Shown in pieces: positions 23,746 through 33,800 of a stretch of DNA of 64,000 bases. The first letter of the stretch is position 1. Each line of letters opens with the position of its first letter. Source of the stretch: Haematococcus lacustris (taxonomy: Eukaryota > Chlorophyta > Chlorophyceae > Chlamydomonadales > Haematococcaceae); contig JASKMD010000015.1 of NCBI GenBank assembly GCA_030144725.1, positions 70,481 to 134,480 on the forward strand, given 5' to 3'. A program made the translations under genes and the position numbers. The notes under the pieces are model-generated. The model did no database searches. It was not told the DNA's origin and saw nothing but the letters and a program-made list of their open reading frames with translations.

Positions 23746-26700
23746 CTAGACTTGGTGGGCCCCCGCGCGGGCTACGCGTGAACTGAACAGAGCGTGCGAG
23801 CCCTGAGGGGGAGGGGGTGGGAGTGGCGTCTCGACGCAAACCGCTTTCTTACGGCAGGGAGAGGGGACGGCGTGACGGGCTGTGCCCGGGAGAGCTAAAG
23901 GCGGGCGAGGTGGTAGGGGAAGGTAGAGGTCCAACCTCCGCTCCCGCCCTGACTCGTGCCCCACGCCGGCCTCTTGGCCCAAGCCTACAGCTGACACCGC
24001 CACTGGCCCCGCTGGCGCTCCTTCGGCCGAGCGAGCCTCACTAACCCTCCTACCTACTCCTGGACCCACCATCCAACCTGCTCCCAACCCAGGCCACCCT
24101 TGTAGACCCCCCTGACCTCCCCCTTCCCTACTCCCCCGCTGGCGCCCATGCTGGCCCCCCTGTAGGCCTCCCTGCTGGGCACCTTGGCCTCCCCCCTGAC
24201 CATCCCCCCCTAAAACCTCTGGCCCCCTAGCCCCTTGACGCGCTGGCCGAGACCTCTTCCTCGCACTGTACCCAGCTGCCCCCTGGCCTGCGGAGGAGCA
24301 CGCCCCTGGCATGAGAGGGGAGGGATAACGGCGCTGCCCGGCCTGCCCGGCGTGCTGCTCAGGCCCCAAGCTACCATCCTCGGACTCCAAATCTGAGAGC
24401 ACCCCATAGCGGACGCGAGGAGGGGAGATAGGTAGGACACTGTCCTCTGAGCTGTCACAGTCCATGACCCCGTACCTGACCATCTGTGGTGCCTCCGTGG
24501 GTGGACTGATGGCCATAAGGGGAGGGCAGAGATGAGCAGGTAGCGGGGCTGGGGTGGGCTGCGTTATACCAGCTCCGTGGGCTAGCTGGCACGGATCCCT
24601 GGGCCGGCGAGCCCGGTCAACTAGGTCCTGGAGCGTCCTAGCTGCACCCCGGACAAACCTCTCCATCCGCAGGACGGCTGTGCCCTTGACGATGGGGCGT
24701 TGAGTGGGGGGCCCGCCCAATGAGGGTCGCAGGGTGGGGGAGCTGAGCACGTTGGAAGGTGAGGGAGGGAGACGAGCCACATCCATGTCAACTGGGGTAG
24801 CAGTGCCCGCAACCACAGAGAACCCAACTGCAGGAACCATCGCCAGCTGTCCTGTCCCCGCCAACACCCGCGCTGCTGTGCCTGAGGCTGCACCAGCCCT
24901 TTCCTCTACCCACTGACTAGCCCTCCTGCCCAACCTAGTAAAAGCGCAGGTCTCCTTGCCAACTGTCCTAGGAACGAAGGCCAGCGGTGCATGAATTCTT
25001 GGGTGCCCAAAAAGGTTGGCCCGCTGTTGCTGCTGCGCAAGGGCACCCTTGAACTCCTTTCCTCCCTCGTACCCCGCCATGCCACCCCCTGCTGGGGCGA
25101 GCTGGGTGGGGGTGGCCATGACCGGCGCTGAGGGGGAGCCCTGGCCTGCTTGGCCAACCAGCTGCTCCCGAGCCTGGCTACCCTGACCCCCCTTCCCCCG
25201 CTCGTAACCCGCCATGCCACCCCCTGCTGGGGCGAGCTGGGTGGGGGTGGCCGTGACCGACGCCGAGGGGGAGCCCTGGCCTGCCTGGCCACCCAGCTGC
25301 TCCCGAGCCTGGCTACCCTGACCCCCCTTCCCCCCCTCGTCACCCGCCATGCCACCCCCTGCTGGGGCAAGCTGGGTGGGGGTGGCCGTGACCGGCGCTG
25401 AGGGGGAGTCCTGGCCTGCCTGGCCAACCAGCTGCTCCCGAGCCCGGCTACCCTGACCCCCCTTCCCCCCCTCATAACCCGCCATGCCACCCCCTGCTGG
25501 GGCGTGCTGGGTGGAGGTGGTCATGATCGGCAGGGCGGGGGGGCCCAGCGGCGACTGACTGGACCCTGCAAGAAAAGGACCCGCCGCTCCCCCCCTCCTA
25601 CTTACTGGCGGATGGTCGGTGCAGAGGTCGGTGTTGGGTGTACGTTGCGTGGTCAACGAGCGAGACGGACCCCACGAAGAGTCAAAGCGGGAGGGCTTGA
25701 AGATAGGGCCTGGAGCCAGGGCTTGAAGCTGCTGAGGCTTGGCGGAAGCTGTGGCTGGGTGAATCACCTTGGTACCACCCTTGGCAAGGCGGGTATACCG
25801 AGGGCGTAGGGAAACTGCCGGTGAGTCATCCTCTGATGTCGCATCGGGCAGAGGTAGCAGCATAGCTGCAGCAAACCCTGCAGTGCCACTCCCTGCTGGG
25901 GTGAGCTGGGTGGGAGGGGCAGCAGGTGTGGCTGGCGCGGGGCCCATGACGCCCTTGTCGGGCAGAGGCTGCAGCAGCTGGGCACGCTCAGGCTGGATGC
26001 CTGCAACACACACTGCAGGGCCACCCACTACTGGGGTGAGCTGGGTGGGAGGGGCAGCAGGTGTGGCTGGCGCGGGGCCCATGACGCCCTTGTCGGGCAG
26101 AGGCTGCAGCAGCTGGGCACGCTCAGGCTGGATGCCTGCAACACACACTGCAGGGCCACCCACTACTGGGGTGAGCTGGGTGGGAGGGGCAGCAGGTGTG
26201 GCTGGCGCGGGGCCCATGACGCCCTTGTCGGGCAGAGGCTGCAGCAGCTGGGCACGCTCAGGCTGGATGCCTGCAACACACACTGCAGGGCCACCCACTA
26301 CTGGGGTGAGCTGGGTGGGAGGGGCAGCAGGTGTGGCTGGCGCGGGGCCCATGACGCCCTTGTCGGGCAGAGGCTGCAGCAGCTGGGCACGCTCAGGCTG
26401 GATGCCTGCAACACACACTGCAGGGCCACCCACTACTGGGGTGAGCTGGGTGGGAGGGGCAGCAGGTGTGGCTGGCGCGGGGCCCATGACGCCCTTGTCG
26501 GGCAGAGGCTGCAGCAGCTGGGCACGCTCAGGCTGGATGCCTGCAACACACACTGCAGGGCCACCCACTACTGGGGTGAGCTGGGTGGGAGGGGCAGCAG
26601 GTGTGGCTGGCGCGGGGCCCATGACGCCCTTGTCGGGCAGAGGCTGCAGCAGCTGGGCACGCTCAGGCTGGATGCCTGCAACACACACTGCAGGGCCACC

Positions 26701-29700
26701 CACTACTGGGGTGAGCTGGGTGGGAGGGGCAGCAGGTGTGGCTGGCGCGGGGCCCATGACGCCCTTGTCGGGCAGAGGCTGCAGCAGCTGGGCACGCTCA
26801 GGCTGGATGCCTGCAACACACACTGCAGGGCCACCCACTACTGGGGTGAGCTGGGTGGGAGGGGCAGCAGGTGTGGCTGGCGCGGGGCCCATGACGCCCT
26901 TGTCGGGCAGAGGCTGCAGCAGCTGGGCACGCTCAGGCTGGATGCCTGCAACACACACTGCAGGGCCACCCACTACTGGGGTGAGCTGGGTGGGAGGGGC
27001 AGCAGGTGTGGCTGGCGCGGGGCCCATGACGCCCTTGCCGGGCAGAGGCTGCAGCAGCTGGGCACGCTCAGGCTGGGTGCCTGCAACACACACTGCAGGG
27101 CCACCCACTACTGGGGTGAGCTGGGTGGGAAGGGCAGCAGGTGTTGCTGGCGCGGGACTCATGACGCCCTTGTCGGGCAGAGGCTGCAGCAGCTGGGCAC
27201 GCTCAGGCTGGATGCCTGCAACACACACTGCAGGGCCACCCACTACTGGGGTGAGCTGGGTGGGAGGGGCAGCAGGTGTGGCTGGCGCGGGGCCCATGAC
27301 GCCCTTGTCGGGCAGAGGCTGCAGCAGCTGGGCACGCTCAGGCTGGATGCCTGCAACACACACTGCAGGGCCACCCACTACTGGGGTGAGCTGGGTGGGA
27401 GGGGCAGCAGGTGTGGCTGGCGCGGGGCCCATGACGCCCTTGTCGGGCAGAGGCTGCAGCAGCTGGGCACGCTCAGGCTGGATGCCTGCAACACACACTG
27501 CAGGGCCACCCACTACTGGGGTGAGCTGGGTGGGAGGGGCAGCAGGTGTGGCTGGCGCGGGGCCCATGACGCCCTTGTCGGGCAGAGGCTGCAGCAGCTG
27601 GGCACGCTCAGGCTGGATGCCTGCAACACACACTGCAGGGCCACCCACTACTGGGGTGAGCTGGGTGGGAGGGGCAGCAGGTGTGGCTGGCGCGGGGCCC
27701 ATGACGCCCTTGTCGGGCAGAGGCTGCAGCAGCTGGGCACGCTCAGGCTGGATGCCTGCAACACACACTGCAGGGCCACCCACTACTGGGGTGAGCTGGG
27801 TGGGAGGGGCAGCAGGTGTGGCTGGCGCGGGGCCCATGACGCCCTTGTCGGGCAGAGGCTGCAGCAGCTGGGCACGCTCAGGCTGGATGCCTGCAACACA
27901 CACTGCAGGGCCACCCACTACTGGGGTGAGCTGGGTGGGAGGGGCAGCAGGTGTGGCTGGCGCGGGGCCCATGACGCCCTTGTCGGGCAGAGGCTGCAGC
28001 AGCTGGGCACGCTCAGGCTGGATGCCTGCAACACACACTGCAGGGCCACCCACTACTGGGGTGAGCTGGGTGGGAGGGGCAGCAGGTGTGGCTGGCGCGG
28101 GGCCCATGACGCCCTTGTCGGGCAGAGGCTGCAGCAGCTGGGCACGCTCAGGCTGGATGCCTGCAACACACACTGCAGGGCCACCCACTACTGGGGTGAG
28201 CTGGGTGGGAGGGGCAGCAGGTGTGGCTGGCGCGGGGCCCATGACGCCCTTGTCGGGCAGAGGCTGCAGCAGCTGGGCACGCTCAGGCTGGATGCCTGCA
28301 ACACACACTGCAGGGCCACCCACTACTGGGGTGAGCTGGGTGGGAGGGGCAGCAGGTGTGGCTGGCGCGGGGCCCATGACGCCCTTGTCGGGCAGAGGCT
28401 GCAGCAGCTGGGCACGCTCAGGCTGGATGCCTGCAACACACACTGCAGGGCCACCCACTACTGGGGTGAGCTGGGTGGGAGGGGCAGCAGGTGTGGCTGG
28501 CGCGGGGCCCATGACGCCCTTGTCGGGCAGAGGCTGCAGCAGCTGGGCACGCTCAGGCTGGGTGCCTGCAACACACACTGCAGGGCCACCCCCTGCTGGG
28601 GTGAGCTGGGTGGGAAGGGCAGCAGGTGTTGCTGGCGCGGGACCCATGACGCCCTTGTCGGGCAGAGGCTGCAGCAGCTGGGCACACTCAGGCTGGGTGC
28701 CTGCAACACACACTGCAGGGCCACCCACTGCTGGGGTGAGCTGGGTGGGAAGGGCAGCAGGTGTTGCTGGCGCGGGACCCATGACGCCCTTGTCGGGCAG
28801 AGGCTGCAGCAGCTGGGCACACTCAGGCTGGGTGCCTGCAACACTCACTGCAGGGCCACCCACTGCTGGGGTGAGCTGGGTGGGGGGGGCAGCAGGTGTG
28901 GCAGGCCGGGGAGCCGCCACGCTCTCAACGGACCCAAACGGCAACAGCAGGCTACCCCTTGGCTGCATTCCCTCGAGCACCACAGCAGTGCTACCCCCTA
29001 CTGGGGCGTGCTGGGTGGGGGTAGCAACAACTGTAGTGTCAGGGGGAAGAGGGTGTACCTGCTGTTGCTGCCGCCGCCCTGGCAGCTGTGGAGCAGATGC
29101 CCCCAAGCCCTCTGTTTCCTTTCGTGCTAGGAGGCCAGCAGCAGCGCCGGTGCCAGGAGGGGGCTGGGAGGTGGTGGAAGGGACAAAGCAGGTCCAGCCA
29201 GGTAACCCCTCAACACTCGCCTGGGTGAGCAGGGTAGGAGCCGCGGCCTCTCCGGCATGCAAAGAAGCGCTCGTGGCTCCTGAGGCGTCCGCCATAGGCC
29301 CATCGGCTGGAGCATGCTGAAGGGTGGGCTGGGCAGGTGGGGAAGGTGAGCAGGGTGGTAGAGGTGAAGGGGGGGGGGCTGAGGGGGGATCAGGAGGAGG
29401 TGGAGGAGGAGGTTGGGGACCTGCAGGTCCCTCCGCGCCTTGCTGGAGAGGGGCCCCGTCCTCCCTAAAGACCTGGATACGCCCCCACCGCCCCATGGGG
29501 TTCTGCACACTCCTAGGCAGAAAGGCTAAGGAGGGGTCACCCGCTGGTGGGAACACCCAGGCCTCCACCACCCCACCATTCCCGCACTGTGTGCCTGCCA
29601 GGTAGCTGTACCGGGGGTGGTCACCCAGGCGCTCGTTGAACACGAAAGTGGAGGTGGGGTGTAAGACAGCAGGCAGCCCCTCCCCGCTGTACTCGCTGGC

Positions 29701-30225
29701 AGAGTACCCAGCGGCAGCAAGCACCGCTGCCGTGATGCCTCGCCGCGCTGCCTGCTGGTAGTGCAGGCTCAGCACCACCTTCACTGCACCTGGAGGGGGG
29801 AGGCTGGGCAGGGGTGTCATAGGCACACTGACGACCCGCCCCAGGTACTGCACCTCCCAGACAGACTGAGCCAGGAGGGAGGAGTGGAGAAGCCTGCCCT
29901 GTGCTGAGGCATGATCATGGAGGATGTGTAGGGCATGGTGGGGCTGGTCAGGTTGCAGGTGGGACTCTAACGAAACCAAAGCTGAGCCATGCTGCAAGGC
30001 ATAAAGCCGGACCTCTGTGGCACAGGCTTCGGCAAACCCTGCCACGAAGTCGGCTGCCGCGGCATGCAGGAGCTGGCTCTGCACCAAGTGCCGGGCTGTG
30101 GCCCCAACCTGCATGGCCCACACCACCTCCATGGTGAAAGGCTCCTTGGTCAGCCGGCGAGTGAGCCAGCCCCCGCTACGGGTAGAGGCAACCTGGGCAA
30201 TCGCTGCTGTAAGGCTGCTGTCCAT
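23746..30225 (-). CDS. LINE ORF1: giant repeat-containing protein
   Basis: Open from at least 30276; the likely ATG is 30225 (MDSSLTAAIAQVASTRSGG). The N-terminal 280 residues are globular and unique (WEVQYLGRVVSV, SAGYSASEYSGEGLPAV-like region, WGRIQVFREDG). Then come Pro-rich sequence, 23 copies of a 45-residue repeat, a diverged four-copy block of the same length, and a C-terminal Gly/Arg/Gln-rich basic region that could bind RNA. No CCHC knuckle or RRM was seen. At about 2160 residues it is several times longer than usual LINE ORF1 proteins, mainly from the repeats. It ends in TAG at 23746-23748, coupled to ORF2. ORF1 proteins normally coat the element RNA; here this is inferred from position. 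Confidence 0.8.
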   Translation of the reverse strand: MDSSLTAAIAQVASTRSGGWLTRRLTKEPFTMEVVWAMQVGATARHLVQSQLLHAAAADFVAGFAEACATEVRLYALQHGSALVSLESHLQPDQPHHALHILHDHASAQGRLLHSSLLAQSVWEVQYLGRVVSVPMTPLPSLPPPGAVKVVLSLHYQQAARRGITAAVLAAAGYSASEYSGEGLPAVLHPTSTFVFNERLGDHPRYSYLAGTQCGNGGVVEAWVFPPAGDPSLAFLPRSVQNPMGRWGRIQVFREDGAPLQQGAEGPAGPQPPPPPPPDPPSAPPPSPLPPCSPSPPAQPTLQHAPADGPMADASGATSASLHAGEAAAPTLLTQASVEGLPGWTCFVPSTTSQPPPGTGAAAGLLARKETEGLGASAPQLPGRRQQQQVHPLPPDTTVVATPTQHAPVGGSTAVVLEGMQPRGSLLLPFGSVESVAAPRPATPAAPPTQLTPAVGGPAVSVAGTQPECAQLLQPLPDKGVMGPAPATPAALPTQLTPAVGGPAVCVAGTQPECAQLLQPLPDKGVMGPAPATPAALPTQLTPAGGGPAVCVAGTQPERAQLLQPLPDKGVMGPAPATPAAPPTQLTPVVGGPAVCVAGIQPERAQLLQPLPDKGVMGPAPATPAAPPTQLTPVVGGPAVCVAGIQPERAQLLQPLPDKGVMGPAPATPAAPPTQLTPVVGGPAVCVAGIQPERAQLLQPLPDKGVMGPAPATPAAPPTQLTPVVGGPAVCVAGIQPERAQLLQPLPDKGVMGPAPATPAAPPTQLTPVVGGPAVCVAGIQPERAQLLQPLPDKGVMGPAPATPAAPPTQLTPVVGGPAVCVAGIQPERAQLLQPLPDKGVMGPAPATPAAPPTQLTPVVGGPAVCVAGIQPERAQLLQPLPDKGVMGPAPATPAAPPTQLTPVVGGPAVCVAGIQPERAQLLQPLPDKGVMGPAPATPAAPPTQLTPVVGGPAVCVAGIQPERAQLLQPLPDKGVMGPAPATPAAPPTQLTPVVGGPAVCVAGIQPERAQLLQPLPDKGVMSPAPATPAALPTQLTPVVGGPAVCVAGTQPERAQLLQPLPGKGVMGPAPATPAAPPTQLTPVVGGPAVCVAGIQPERAQLLQPLPDKGVMGPAPATPAAPPTQLTPVVGGPAVCVAGIQPERAQLLQPLPDKGVMGPAPATPAAPPTQLTPVVGGPAVCVAGIQPERAQLLQPLPDKGVMGPAPATPAAPPTQLTPVVGGPAVCVAGIQPERAQLLQPLPDKGVMGPAPATPAAPPTQLTPVVGGPAVCVAGIQPERAQLLQPLPDKGVMGPAPATPAAPPTQLTPVVGGPAVCVAGIQPERAQLLQPLPDKGVMGPAPATPAAPPTQLTPVVGGPAVCVAGIQPERAQLLQPLPDKGVMGPAPATPAAPPTQLTPVVGGPAVCVAGIQPERAQLLQPLPDKGVMGPAPATPAAPPTQLTPAGSGTAGFAAAMLLPLPDATSEDDSPAVSLRPRYTRLAKGGTKVIHPATASAKPQQLQALAPGPIFKPSRFDSSWGPSRSLTTQRTPNTDLCTDHPPVSRRGGAAGPFLAGSSQSPLGPPALPIMTTSTQHAPAGGGMAGYEGGKGGQGSRAREQLVGQAGQDSPSAPVTATPTQLAPAGGGMAGDEGGKGGQGSQAREQLGGQAGQGSPSASVTATPTQLAPAGGGMAGYERGKGGQGSQAREQLVGQAGQGSPSAPVMATPTQLAPAGGGMAGYEGGKEFKGALAQQQQRANLFGHPRIHAPLAFVPRTVGKETCAFTRLGRRASQWVEERAGAASGTAARVLAGTGQLAMVPAVGFSVVAGTATPVDMDVARLPPSPSNVLSSPTLRPSLGGPPTQRPIVKGTAVLRMERFVRGAARTLQDLVDRARRPRDPCQLAHGAGITQPTPAPLPAHLCPPLMAISPPTEAPQMVRYGVMDCDSSEDSVLPISPPRVRYGVLSDLESEDGSLGPEQHAGQAGQRRYPSPLMPGACSSAGQGAAGYSARKRSRPARQGARGPEVLGGDGQGGGQGAQQGGLQGGQHGRQRGSREGGGQGGLQGWPGLGAGWMVGPGVGRRVSEARSAEGAPAGPVAVSAVGLGQEAGVGHESGRERRLDLYLPLPPRPPLALPGTARHAVPSPCRKKAVCVETPLPPPPPQGSHALFSSRVARAGAHQV
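25077..25510. repeat. Diverged 135-bp repeat block in LINE ORF1
   Basis: GCCATGCCACCCCCTGCTGG recurs at 25076, 25211, 25346 and 25481, a period of 135 bases. The encoded unit has TPTQLAPAGGGMAG, related to PPTQLTPVVGGPAV of the main array. Confidence 0.88.
25870..28915. repeat. Main 135-bp tandem array in LINE ORF1 (23 units)
   Basis: GTGAGCTGGG recurs every 135 bases from 25901 to 28871, that is 23 units of 45 codons. Most central units look identical; the outer two or three on each side carry several differences. The unit encodes APATPAAPPTQLTPVVGG, then PAVCVAGIQPERAQLLQPLP and DKGVMGP. Confidence 0.97.
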
Positions 30226-30276
30226 GGTCAGGGGGTGACTGGACCTGGGGCTCAGGACGAGAAACAGCGTGAGCAA

Positions 30277-30862
30277 GGCACAAGGAAGGCAGCGAGCTCA
30301 CAAGGAGGGGACTTAGCTCAGCTGTCCCCCATTGACCCGGGGGCTGGGCTGGACAGATAAGGATGCCGGCTTGCACAGAGTGCAGCACACAAGGCGGGGT
30401 ATCTTCTGGTAGTCTTCTCCTTGTCGGTGGAGACTCCACTGCTGCTGCTGCTGCTGCTGCTGTTGCTGCGACTGTGCTTATGTCCTGCGCTGTAGAACTA
30501 GGCTGAACGCGCTGGGCTGCTGAGGAGCGATGCTGTGCTGCTACGCCCAAATGGCGATGCTGAAACGCGAGGCTGTGCTGCTGGGCTGCTGAGGAGCGAT
30601 GCTGTGCTGCTACGCCCAAATGGCGATGCTGAAACGCGAGGCTGTGCTGCTGGGCTGCTGAGGAGCGATGCTGTGCTGCTACGCCCAAATGGCGATGCTG
30701 AAACGCGAGGCTGTGCTGCTGGGCTGCTGAGGAGCGATGCTGTGCTGCTACGCCCAAATGGCGATGCTGAAACGCGAGGCTGTGCTGCTGGGCTGCTGAG
30801 GAGCGATGCTGTGCTGCTACGCCCAAACTGCTACGCCCAAACTGCGATAGCGAAACTCCCGG
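30277..30862 (-). promoter_or_regulatory. LINE 5' leader with 69-bp monomers
   Basis: GAGGAGCGATGCTGTGCTGC recurs at 30522, 30591, 30660, 30729 and 30798, a period of 69 bases (five starts, last unit partial). The array lies upstream of ORF1, where some LINEs (for example mouse L1) carry promoter monomers. Promoter activity is inferred only from position. Confidence 0.6.
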
Positions 30863-30867
30863 ACTAA

Positions 30868-30905
30868 GGCCCCGTTTCCAATGGCCCGGAGTTGGAGTTG
30901 GAGTT
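30868..30905 (+). repeat. Harbinger left TIR
   Basis: GGCCCCGTTTCCAATGG followed by GGAGTT hexamers; a second partial copy of the same motif lies at about 30927-30970. Confidence 0.88.
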
Positions 30906-31034
30906 GGCACTTTTTGGACTCCAACTCCGACCGTTTCCAATGCGGTTTGGCCCGGAGTTGGAGTTGGACATGTCTCGACTTAGACTTAGAGCCGCTGCTG
31001 ATTTGTGCTCCGCCCATTTGTGTTGCTAGCTGCG

Positions 31035-32068
31035 ATGGATGCGATTGAAGTGAATAACGCGAGGGACATGCGGCGCCGCACTGCCCGCCGACGATGGAAG
31101 CAAATCATCCTGCAAGTTCTTCTTAGCGTAGTGCAATGGGTCGTGGAGGAGGGGCTGGTCGTCAAGAGGCAAGCGATACATGTGGCTCACTGGTGCCATC
31201 CTCGCATCTTCGATGTTGTGGTTCTTCTTGGTCGCAGGCGCTACAACCGCGTCAGTGAGTATTGGAAGGAGCCCAGGAACTACAAAACGTTGTATCCCAA
31301 TGTCATCGAGGTGATGGGGCCCGTAGCCCGCGAAAAGGCATTCCTATCGAGGTTTCACATGTCAAGGTACTGCTGCTAGGTGTCTATTCATCACCCATAA
31401 TTGCACTAGCTTCATGACCCAACTTTGCAACTTGTCTACAATTTGATGTAGCCTGACATCGATTCTGCCTTGTAGTGAACTGTTCAAGAAGGTGTATACA
31501 GCCATCCTTGGCCATCCATTGCTGGAACGGAACTGCAAGCGCAAGGACTTCTTGACCATCGCGGAGCAGCTAGGAGTTTTCTGCACATTTGCAGCACAAG
31601 GTGGTAGCTACACTCAAGTGGCGTTGGCCATGGGGTGCAGCACCACATCTGTCATACCCAACACGGGAGCATATGTTGCCTGCATTCAAGAAAACAATTG
31701 CTGAGCTTGATCCAGACCGTGCACACTTTAATGAAATGCACAAGAAGGCACGCATCAGGGTTGAGCATTTCTGGGGTTGGCTAAAGCACAAATTTCGCTG
31801 CTGCAAGTGCATGACCCCACGGGTAGATGTTGCTGTCAAGGTTTTCATGGCGTGTTGCATTCTGTTGAACATGTGCATAGATGATGGGGAGGAAGTGCCA
31901 CCAGAAGTGGTGGCAGAAGCATGGTTGTTGTATGAGCAGCGAATGGCTGAAGATGAGGCTGCCATGGAGGGACTTGGTGAAGTTGCTGCCGTTCGTGGCC
32001 GACCAGCTGAGTTAGTGCGGGGTGAGAGCATCAGAGATGCGCATGTTCTGCTAGGTCAGCATCGTTGA
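31035..32068 (+). pseudogene. Harbinger transposase, catalytic core deleted
   Basis: Exon 1 (31035-31366, MDAIEVNNARDMRRRTARRR onward, with YWKEPRNYKTLYPNVIEVMG-like text) joins at AG|T to exon 2 (from 31476, ELFKKVYTAILGHPLLER). That frame covers the helix-turn-helix-like segment (YTQVALAMGCSTTSV) and stops at 31704. The C-terminal part is in another frame, 31689-32068: AFKKTIAELDPDRAHFNEMH and ARIRVEHFWGWLKHKFR, which holds the conserved RxxVE of DDE_Tnp_4 transposases. The segment with the first two catalytic Asp residues is absent between them, so an internal deletion and frameshift have killed it. The final coding part runs to TGA at 32068. Confidence 0.85.
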
Positions 32069-32180
32069 AGAGGGTCAACCCTTGATTGAGGCGGTCACGA
32101 TGTAACAATGATGTACCTGCCAGCTGCACTCTAGTCAACAATCGTCCAGAACCTACTCCAACTCTAGTCAACATGTTTAG

Positions 32181-33172
32181 CTACACATCTGATGATGGGT
32201 TAGACGGGAACAGGTGCTTCTCGATGTAAGCGAAGTCCGCCTGGGTGCCAGGTACATAGCCCTGTGAGAGGCTGGCTCCAGGGGTGATGGGAGCTAGAGG
32301 GCTCCCACCACTGGCCCCACCCAGGGAGCTCTGCATGTACCCCTGCCAGCTGACACCCAACCCATGTTCAGCCACACCCAGCTGAGTGGACCATGCTGAA
32401 GACATAGCCACTGCTGCAGCAGAAGCTTCGGCTTGGTTCCCAGCTCCAGGTGCAAACACCCGCAGTGGCAGTTGCTGGGGCTGCTGCTGGTGGGGCTGCT
32501 GATGCAGTTGCTGCCACAGGGGCTGTTGCGGCTGCAGCTGTGAGTGCTGCTGACCCATCTGAAGTTGCAACAGTGGCCCTTGCAGCCGGTCATTGTGCAG
32601 CTGTGTTTGTGTCCCATTGAGCCCAGCCAGTGCGGCAGCTGTGCGCTTGATTGCACCCTTGGCCTTGCCACCAACCCTCCCAGCAGCTGCGGGGTCTGCC
32701 CTCCCAGCTGCTGCAGTGTCTGCCCTCCCAGCTGCTGCAGGGGCTGCCCTTCCAGCAGCCGCCGTGTCTGCCCTCCCAGCTGCTGCAGGGGCTGCCCTCC
32801 CAGCAGCTGCAGTGTCTGCCCTCCCAGCTGCTGCAGGGGCTGCCCTCCCAGCAGCTGCAGTGTCTGCCCTCCCAGCTGCTGCAGGGGCTGCCCTCCCAGC
32901 AGCCGCAGGGGCTGCCCTCCCAGCTGCTGCAGGGGCTGCCCTCCCAGCTGCTGCAGGGTCTGCCCTCCCAGCTGCTGCAGGGGCTGCCCTCCCAGCAGCT
33001 GCAGGGGCTGCCCTGCCTCCAGCTGCAGGGTTAGCCTTGCCTCCAGACCTCCCAGGGGATGAAAATGGCTGTGTAGCTGGCTCCCGTGCCTCATCACGCT
33101 CCTTGATGGCCATCTGCAGCTCTGACTCTGCGTCCCGTGCCCAGGCTTGAGCTGTTGCTTTATCTTCTGGGC

Positions 33173-33225
<53 letters not shown>

Positions 33226-33800
33226 GGCCTACACACAACACACACACACACACAGGCCCATCACAGGTACTTTACCCCAACCATATATCCCTAACCCACA
33301 ACTAAGCTCACAACTCGCCTCGCGGGTGGGGGTCATCTTGTTTATGTTGCCCTTGGTACCGCCCCTGATGACAGTCAACTTGTCGTCCCTTGACAGATTG
33401 AAGAAGGCATAAGGCTCAGGACCACCTGGGTATTGCAACGACAAATGCCTTCACTTCATCAACACGTAAGCATTTGTACTATGCACGTGCTATGCCACTA
33501 CTTACTGAGCGCCTTGTGATACGCGTAGACGGCCTGACATCCCCGTTTCATGTAGTCAAGCCTGCCCAGTGCTTGCTGCGATGACATCGTGCGGCCCAGT
33601 GCCACACTATGCTTCTGGGCCTCCGCAACCAAGAGGTCCCCTAGGTTGAAGTTTGGCTTGCCAGCGCAATCGGCAACGCACTTGACAACGAGGGATGCGA
33701 AGATGTTGTCCTGCTGCGGTGTCCACCTTGAAGTACGCGTGCCGGAGCCAGAAGCTGCTGCTGCACCACCACCATCATCAGAGGAGCTAAGGATTTCCAT
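32181..33800 (-). CDS. Harbinger-associated Myb/SANT-like protein
   Basis: Three exons: 33800-33506, 33425 to about 33290, and 33172-32181. Exon 1 from MEILSSSDDGGGA encodes SRWTPQQDNIFASLVVKCV with LDYMKRGCQAVYAYHKAL, a trihelix/Myb-like DNA-binding domain ending in a GTAAGT donor. Exon 2 encodes GPEPYAFFNLSRDDKLTV. Exon 3 has a coiled-coil start (EDKATAQAWARDAESELQ), an 8-residue repeat GRAAPAAA in about 15 copies, and a Gln-rich tail. In Harbinger elements this partner protein brings the transposase to the nucleus and to the TIRs. It lies convergent to the transposase, 112 bases from its stop. It appears intact. Boundaries of exon 2 are less certain. Confidence 0.75.
32675..33035. repeat. 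24-bp coding repeat in the Myb-like gene
   Basis: About 15 copies of a CCCAGCTGCTGCAGGGGCTG-type unit, 24 bases each, encoding GRAAPAAA or GRADTAAA. Confidence 0.9.
33177..33222. repeat. (CA)n dinucleotide repeat at a splice acceptor
   Basis: About 23 CA units end next to the TAG acceptor of exon 3 of the Myb-like gene (33173). A second short run lies at 33233-33254. Confidence 0.95.

Larger units (their letters stand above)
18569..30862 (-). mobile_element. Non-LTR retrotransposon (L1-like LINE with APE endonuclease)
   Basis: Minus-strand element with a repeated 5' leader (about 30277-30862), a giant ORF1, and ORF2 with apurinic endonuclease and reverse transcriptase. ORF order and motifs (GDFN, YADD, HLGVPLG) place it in the L1-type group. 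The 5' end abuts the Harbinger element at 30868. The 3' end is lost in or beyond the gap; no poly(A) or target duplication could be seen. Confidence 0.88.

Noticed and set aside
25870..28915. Regularly spaced repeat resembling a CRISPR array
   Set aside because: Units are contiguous with no variable spacers, the unit is 135 bases, and it codes in a LINE in a eukaryotic genome.
25769..29320. An 1183-codon open frame on the plus strand across the LINE ORF1 repeat
   Set aside because: It is the antisense shadow of the 135-bp array. A repeat whose length is divisible by three and is stop-free in one antisense frame stays open automatically.
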